Source: Micropterix aruncella
Taxonomy: Eukaryota > Arthropoda > Insecta > Lepidoptera > Micropterigidae
DNA length: 64,000 nucleotides
Reading direction: 5' to 3'
NCBI GenBank assembly: GCA_944548615.1
Contig: OX155951.1
Location: 20,480,474-20,544,473, forward strand
The position numbers and the translations under genes were made by a program. Of this stretch, positions 58,725 through 64,000 are shown piece by piece. How positions within the stretch are numbered: position 1 is the first letter of the stretch; every line of letters starts with the position of its first letter. The notes below the pieces were generated by a model, which saw only the letters and a program-made list of their open reading frames with translations, did not search any database and was not told where the DNA came from.

Positions 58725-59700
58725 TTAGTAAATCTTAAATTTATTCAAATCATCCTCGAATTGTAGCACTCCACGACGATTGCAAATAGGATGTTCAAAA
58801 CTTTGGCAATATCGTAAATACACATGTCTAGTATGTCTTCTGCTTGTGGCCAGTAGAATAAACCATTAGATTTCTTACGCATGAACCTTTACATTGATTC
58901 TGTTAATTGCAATTATTTGCCCGACGTAACAATTCGAAATCCTGTTAGTTTGAAACCTAACCAATACGTATTTACCTTCAGCAATATGCTGGTCTTCTAA
59001 AATGTTTATACCTGATGAACCTGGAATATTTGGAGTTATATTTTCTTAGTGCTGTATATAATCTGTATTTAGCGCTTCGGTTCCCAAAATAGTTGGTTTG
59101 TGTTTTAATAAAATTCCTGTATTTTCATCCAAGATAAAAGGTTGCGGATCTTTTGAATTTGTACTAAGAACTGAATTTTCAGAGCTATCAGATAAGAAGC
59201 CATCGATATCATTATCTGTGTCAATGTAGTCTATTAGTACTTTGTCACTGTCCGAACTTTCTGATACGTAATCTGTTCTTTTTATGTTTTTTTTTCATTT
59301 GCACTTTTTTAAAATTTGATTTATTTATTTTTACGTTTCTTTATAAAGCTTCAGCCTCGACTTGGTGATTGGGTGTATTTTCCGTGTAGTCCTTGTTGGT
59401 TTTTGTTTGCTGTAGGTAGGCCCTGTTGATCTTTCTTTACTGTAAAACCAGATTTAAGTGTTTGGCATGGGCAAAAGAAGATGAGATTTTAAATCAAGAC
59501 ATTTACAATTTACAGGCCTGGTACAAAAACAACTCAAACACCTATATCCGATAACGGTTTCTATCTCTGTCACTTGCTGTACTTCCATGGTCAGTGATAC
59601 AGAGATTTGCTTTAATTCAGCTGGTAATTTATTTTTACCAATTTCGTCTTCAGAAATGAAATGTATCATCACTGATGATGATACATTTCATTGCAGCGCA
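58725..59700 (-). pseudogene. Decayed uncharacterised transposon-type protein
   Basis: In minus-strand order: ELKQISVSLTMEVQQVTEIE with YRCLSCFCTRPVNCKCLDLK (Cys-rich, to about 59454); an acidic block VSESSDSDKVLIDYIDTDND; IAEGKYVLVRFQTNRISNCY with VGQIIAINRI; FMRKKSNGLFYWPQAEDILD; and ICNRRGVLQFEDDLNKFKI ending at about 58727. The G-(K)Y-V-x-V-x-F ... Y-x-G-x-(V/I) ... FWP-type module is seen in insect proteins linked to transposons, but I cannot name it. Several frameshifts and stops separate the blocks. Confidence 0.5.
59655..59692. repeat. Hairpin with perfect 17-bp arms
   Basis: AATGAAATGTATCATCA and its exact reverse complement, separated by CTGA. It coincides with the 5' limit of the minus-strand decayed frame. 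Confidence 0.95.
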
Positions 59701-59928
59701 TTGAAGCAACTAATGCATTAGGTATGTCAATCCCATGTGACACATAGTTGTCGAGTTTTCTTTGAATTGCGGCACCCACACAGTCCGCTGCACCCTTTCC
59801 ATGAGTTATATATATATGACCATTCTGATTATTTAATAAAACTATATTATATATGTGCGCGCTATAAGCTATTAACCATTAACAATTAACAAACAACCAC
59901 CATCCATCGAATCTTTCTTGGTACGGGC

Positions 59929-60014
59929 TATGGCCTAGTTAGTCAGATTCGGAGTATAAAACAAATTGTAATTTAAATTTTTGATCAATGAAATAAAGTT
60001 ATTATTATTATTAT
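59929..60014 (+). mobile_element. LINE 3' UTR and tail, plus strand
   Basis: ACGGGCTATGGCCTAGTTAG, CAGATTC, AATGAAATAAAGTTATTATT then (ATT)n. It is a 5'-truncated stub facing the stub at 58577-58690. Confidence 0.65.
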
Positions 60015-61090
60015 GTATTTAAATGAAACCAATATAAATACGTCCTAATTTCACGAATGTTACGTAACACATCAGCAACAAATGGTAACATACGGTAACG
60101 ATCGTGAATGAAAAACACGCGCGACATAAACTTTAAATTGTTTTATTTGTAAATGCATAATGTTAGTAACGATATAAACACATTATCGTAATAAGCATTA
60201 ATAGATCTAAGTACAAAATATACAACAGATAACATATTCCAATATTTATCTTGAAAATTCCAAGCTAAATCCCACTCAAAATTCTCAGGACAAATTTACG
60301 ACCGAGACGTCGACCCACTCAGAGCAAAAGGAAAGATGGCAGAGTAGTTTATTATGTTGTCCATACTGCGACAAAGAGTTGCCATACGCAAAAAAATACT
60401 TAGGGATGCCAGTCTTTTATCAGTTTTCGATCAAATTGGTAACACACCAAAAGTAACATTCGGGAAACAAATATGGCGACAAACCATTTGCAACATATAT
60501 TTTCAGTAAATAATATATATATTCTTTTTACTAGTAAAGAAAACAAAAGATACACAATTTAAGTATATGCGAAAATATTCAACATTTTAAATATATGACT
60601 ACTTTGATCGCAATTTGTCATAAAAGGGACAAAAATGGATTGGCGATGTAAATTTTAATAGGCACTTGAAAAATTGTGTTTGTTGTTAAAATTAATAAAT
60701 CATATCACTTCATGCTTCTTTGCAGTAATTTCTTGTATTTTGATACATTTTCTAATACACTTTACTATAATTAAATTGGATTATGCATTAGACCATAACT
60801 TTTTATAGAAAAACTGAAAGTAGTTAGGCGACACAAAAACGACAAAAAAAGTACAAATTCATACGGCGATACCCTTATATAAATTACTGTGATATAGTTA
60901 AATATAAATATAATATAAGACGAAATGGTTAACAATGACTCAGTTTTCTGCGTCTTCTGTAAAATATCTAATTTTGACTTACACTGTACTTTTGTTTAGG
61001 CGACGATATTCGGCGCGCCATATCGTCGCGACGATTGGCGCCAACCGGTGTGCTGCGTTAAATACCTATTTAGGGCACGTGAATTATGGT
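60015..61090. other. AT-rich stretch without recognisable features
   Basis: No coding motif or element boundary recognised. A GC-richer segment at 60995-61090 leads into the F2 end. Confidence 0.4.
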
Positions 61091-61104
61091 CGGCGCAGTC
61101 TTAA

Positions 61105-61248
61105 GGCGTTGGCCTCTTACGGGCTTGTGGCGTAGTTAGACGGTGGACTGTTTTGTCCTAAAGTCTTCTGCGCTCACTTCAGGGAGATAGAACGACTAAT
61201 CGTTAAAACTTCCTGAGGTGACGGGCTCGCCCGCTGTGGTCGTCAACC
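61105..61248 (+). repeat. F2 repeat 3' end, plus strand
   Basis: TTACGGGCTTGTGGCGTAGT, AGACGGTGGACTGT, AAGTCTTCTGCGCTCACTTC, AACGACTAATCGTTAAAACT and GGTGACGGGCTCGCCCG. Closest to the 3' part of the 51-53-kb copies. Confidence 0.7.
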
Positions 61249-61257
61249 CAAGTTGTT

Positions 61258-61545
61258 TGTTTTTACTCTATATTGTGAAAATTCACAATGGGCGGGTTTA
61301 TTATCATTCGACAATCTTATACAACCAACCGATATGCATTGTTAAATGTATATGTGCGTGTAATATGTGTGTAAGTATGTATCTTGTTATTACATTCGTT
61401 CGAAAAAATTGAAATGCAATTCCATGCATTTTATCCCGACGAAAAATAGTAACCTATCCGGAAAACGAACCCGGAAACTTACATTGTAAAATCAAGCTAT
61501 TGAACCACTAAGGTCAACTAACCACTAACCAATAATGTTAGCCTT
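61258..61545 (-). mobile_element. tRNA-derived SINE candidate
   Basis: Read on the minus strand the head is GACCTTAGTGGTTCAATAGC then TTGATTTTACAATGTAAG and TTTCCGGGTTCGTTTTCCGG. The layout resembles a tRNA: a D-arm/A-box-like TTAGTGGTTCA and a B-box-like GGGTTCG 30-35 bases later, with one extra base. The body ends with GATAATAAACCCGCCCATTG and a short AAAACAAACAAC tail. Copies at 2670-2945 and 57600-57700 support a dispersed family. A functional tRNA is excluded by the poor stems. Confidence 0.5.
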
Positions 61546-62103
61546 TTTAAGTTTAATTTTTAGGTGCCAATAAAGAGTTTAATATTATTATTATTAAATA
61601 TGTTAAATCTGCGTATGGCCCCGTTTAAGCATTTACTTTGCGAGCAACCACAGATCATCCGCTTTCTCCTGCAATAATCGTGTGGAAAGAATGTCAATAA
61701 ATCCACTGCAATATGTTTTCCGAAAATGGCATATGGTAATTCGGTCGCCTGTTATTTTCCTTCCTCCGCCCTACCCCACATATTTCACCGCGAACATTAT
61801 CTTCGCGTAATGCCTTCAGCGCTGAAGATGAAACGGAACAGAATTGCCCCATCAAACCGGTCGTAACGACATTCACAATAAGTCAAATATTTGTTTACTA
61901 TATTCGCGTGGTGACAGTGCGCGCTTGTTCCGCTGCGGGTATATTTTATTGATATGGTTTTTATTATTTCTCGACAAAGCGGACGGCGCGCGACGCCGCA
62001 AATAACCGGGTAGATTTGAACTGTCATCCCAATTGATAGGGACAAATTGTATGTAAATGATTGTCTTGTCAGACGATGATATTGTTATTATACAAATAGA
62101 GTT
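61546..62103. other. Unassigned stretch, partly GC-rich
   Basis: Bases 61660-62040 are of balanced composition with overlapping minus-strand frames of 60-85 codons and no motif. No gene can be called. Confidence 0.35.
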
Positions 62104-62440
62104 GTCAACTACAACGGGCGAACCCGTCATCTCGGGAAGTTTTAACGATTAGTCGTGAAGAGAGCGCAGAAGACTTGGACAAAACAGTCCGCCGTCAAGC
62201 TCCGCCACATGCCCGTAAGAGGCCAGCGCCTTAACCGCGAGATAACCAGGTGTGATACCCAGCGGGCTTACACTGACGTGTATACCGAATCTATTGCGGA
62301 CCACAGCATCCCTTTGCCCGGCTGTTCACCCAGGATCGGGTAGCCGATGGTCGTTTCAGGAGCAGTCGCCGTATGGTCCGAAACTACCCCCGCTCTATGA
62401 GAAACAGTACTGCTTCCAGACTCTCCCCACTGTTAGTCAG
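62104..62440 (-). repeat. F2 repeat, minus-strand copy abutting the R1 ORF
   Basis: From the left: TCAACTACAACGGGCGAACC, AACGATTAGTCG, GCCAGCGCCTTAACCGCGAG, GAATCTATTGCGGACCACAG and CCCCCGCTCTATGAGAAACA. Similarity ends at TGTTAGTCAGA (about 62440), the same motif at which copies in the 51-53-kb cluster change orientation. The R1-type coding sequence begins right after. Confidence 0.75.
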
Positions 62441-64000
62441 AGTACCGCCGCATGGGTGAAGCCCGCAGGGGTTCTCTTCCCCCTGAGCGTGTGGAGGTAC
62501 TTCGGGAGTCCCTGAGATCGGCTCGGAGCGTCTACCACGCCGCCATTAGGCGTGTCAAGACTGATTCCTGGCGTACATGGGTTAGCGAAGTTGGGAATGC
62601 AAACCCATGGGACATGAAGAACGTCATCGACAAAGGTGCCAAGCGGGGTGGGAACTACCTCTCTACCATTGTCGAGGGTACTTCCGCCCCGCTTGACACC
62701 GAAGGCACTCTTTCAGTTCTCCTCGGTTCTTTGTGTCCATCGGATCGGAATGACAATGACGATCCCCACCACGCGCAGCTGCGGCGGCTTATTGCCGTAG
62801 ACTCGCGCGTACCTGATCTGTCAGAGGTAACAGCGGACGAGGTCGGCACCATCATCGGGTCGCTATCGCGCAGAAAGGCACCGGGGATAGACAACTTTAC
62901 GTCTGATATAGTGAAGTGGGTGTGGGAATTCACAAGATGGGAGGTGACTGTCCTGATGCAGAAATGCATTAGGGACGGTCATTTCCCATTATGCTGGAAG
63001 GCTGGCCTCCTGCGGGTGATTCCCAAAGGTAACGACAAGCCGCGCTCGGATCCGAAAGCGTACAGGCCCATCACGCTCCTTACCATAATGGGTAAGGTGC
63101 TCGAAGTGCTTGTGCGCGAACGGCTGGAGAGGACTCTATCTCCCCAGAACGAGCGACAGTTTGGCTTTACCCGAGGGAAAAGCACGGAGGACGCCATCCT
63201 GTTTGCGAAGAACTGGGTCAGCAACTATGACGGCCGCTACGTGGTAGGCGTATTTTTGGATATCTCCGGTGCATTCGACAACGCGTGGTGGCCGATGCTC
63301 ATATGCAAGCTTCGCGCCCGCCTGTGCCCGAACAATTTGTTGAAAGTAGTGAGGAGCTACTTTTCAGACAGATCTGTCACTCTGAGGTACGGCCCGACCA
63401 GCGTCACCAAAACCCCGACTATGGGCTGTCCACAGGGGTCAGTGTTGGGTCCTACCCTTTGGAACATTCTCTTTGATGATTTCCTCGGTCTACCTTACCC
63501 GGAGGGGTGCACCGTCAGCGTTTATGCAGACGACGCTCTCCTCCTGGTGGGCGGCAGGAGTCGCGCAGAGGTCGAAAGAAGGGTGGCTGACTCGCTGGAC
63601 CTGATCCTCGGATGGGGTCAGCGAAACAGACTCACCTTCTCTCCGACGAAAACTCAGGCGCTTCTCCTGAAGGGACATCTTAAGCGGAACCCTGTCATCA
63701 GGATGAACGGTCGCCCGGTATCCTTCCCGGCCACCGTTCTATACCTGGGGGTGACGCTTACGGCTTCCCTTTCCTTTCTTTCGCACGCAAAGATTACAGC
63801 CGAAAAATCCCGAGATCTATTCTTTGCGCTCCGCGGAGTGAGTCGGGCCGACTGGGGAATTCGTTTCCCGGCGGTCATGACTATCTATAAGGGCGTCTTC
63901 GTCCCGCGTGCGACTTATGCCGCACGTGCTTGGACGGAGTCTGCTGTTCCTGAGGCGACGCGTGTCGCGCTGCTGCGCGGACAGCGCATCCCTCTCGTGG
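62437..64000 (+). CDS. R1-clade LINE ORF2, reverse transcriptase (runs off the window)
   Basis: Open from 62437 to the right edge with no stop (over 520 codons; first ATG 62452). GC-rich coding sequence, unlike the AT-rich surroundings. Landmarks: RRVKTDSWRTWVSEVGNANP, RKAPGIDNFTSDIVKWVWEF, LRVIPKGNDKPRSDPKAYRP, QFGFTRGKSTEDAILFAKNW, GVFLDISGAFDNAWWPML, MGCPQGSVLGPTLWNILFDD, VYADDALLLVGG (YADD at 63523-63534), and VLYLGVTLTASLSFLSHAKI. The D-I-x-GAFDNAWWP block is specific to the R1 clade. Endonuclease and ORF1 are absent on the left. The intact frame implies a recent insertion. Confidence 0.93.

Noticed and set aside
62655..63878. Minus-strand frames of 62-104 codons
   Set aside because: Shadows of the GC-rich R1-clade ORF on the plus strand.

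Overview
The window reads as repeat-saturated, AT-rich intergenic or intronic DNA of an insect, most likely a moth or butterfly. The main pointers are a short non-autonomous Helitron with a start sequence very common in Lepidoptera, an R1-clade LINE, several Jockey/CR1-like LINEs with short-repeat tails, a TTAA-flanked piggyBac derivative and many MITE families. I found no complete host gene. The only host-like coding candidate is a 53-base exon with consensus splice sites at 448-500, so the window could lie inside a very long intron. There are no rRNA genes, no convincing tRNA genes, no operons and no CRISPR arrays.

Layout. 1-3.8 kb: possible exon, then AT-rich DNA with a TIR element and a SINE-like repeat. 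3.8-10.2 kb: LINE 3' end, Tc1 transposase relic, interspersed repeats and the first G-rich tract. 11.8-19.9 kb: MITE families A, B and C, a GC-rich dispersed repeat, two LINE 3' fragments, a mariner relic and a 3 x 25-bp array. 21-25.6 kb: a perfect 41-bp palindrome, a MITE A copy split by a probable solo LTR, and a 907-bp piggyBac derivative bounded by TTAA. 26.6-32.5 kb: TA tracts, a 3.1-kb decayed LINE on the minus strand, a 386-bp palindrome at its 5' edge and a 219-bp Helitron sitting in a TA tract. 35.8-37.0 kb: a Harbinger-like element with TAA duplications and a nested MITE. 37-43.5 kb: GC-rich repeat, RNase H LINE relic, C-rich and G-rich tracts and a TIR MITE. 44.3-47.1 kb: a LINE whose 5' part is inverted relative to its 3' end, in the geometry expected of twin priming. 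49.4-53.4 kb: MITE A carrying a LINE 3' fragment with a 9-bp target duplication, then a 686-bp tandem duplication of the GC-rich repeat. 53.9-60 kb: a Kolobok/Mutator-like transposase relic with three exons and a nested MITE, then decayed unidentified coding sequence between two inverted LINE tails. 61-64 kb: SINE, GC-rich repeat and a long open R1-clade reverse transcriptase ORF running off the right edge.

Most of the information here is insertion history: nested insertions, target duplications, inversions and palindromes allow several events to be ordered. The best-preserved coding sequences are the R1-clade RT (62437 to the edge) and the 741-codon LINE ORF (44901-47126). Family names are based on recognised protein motifs and terminal sequences; no database search was run.
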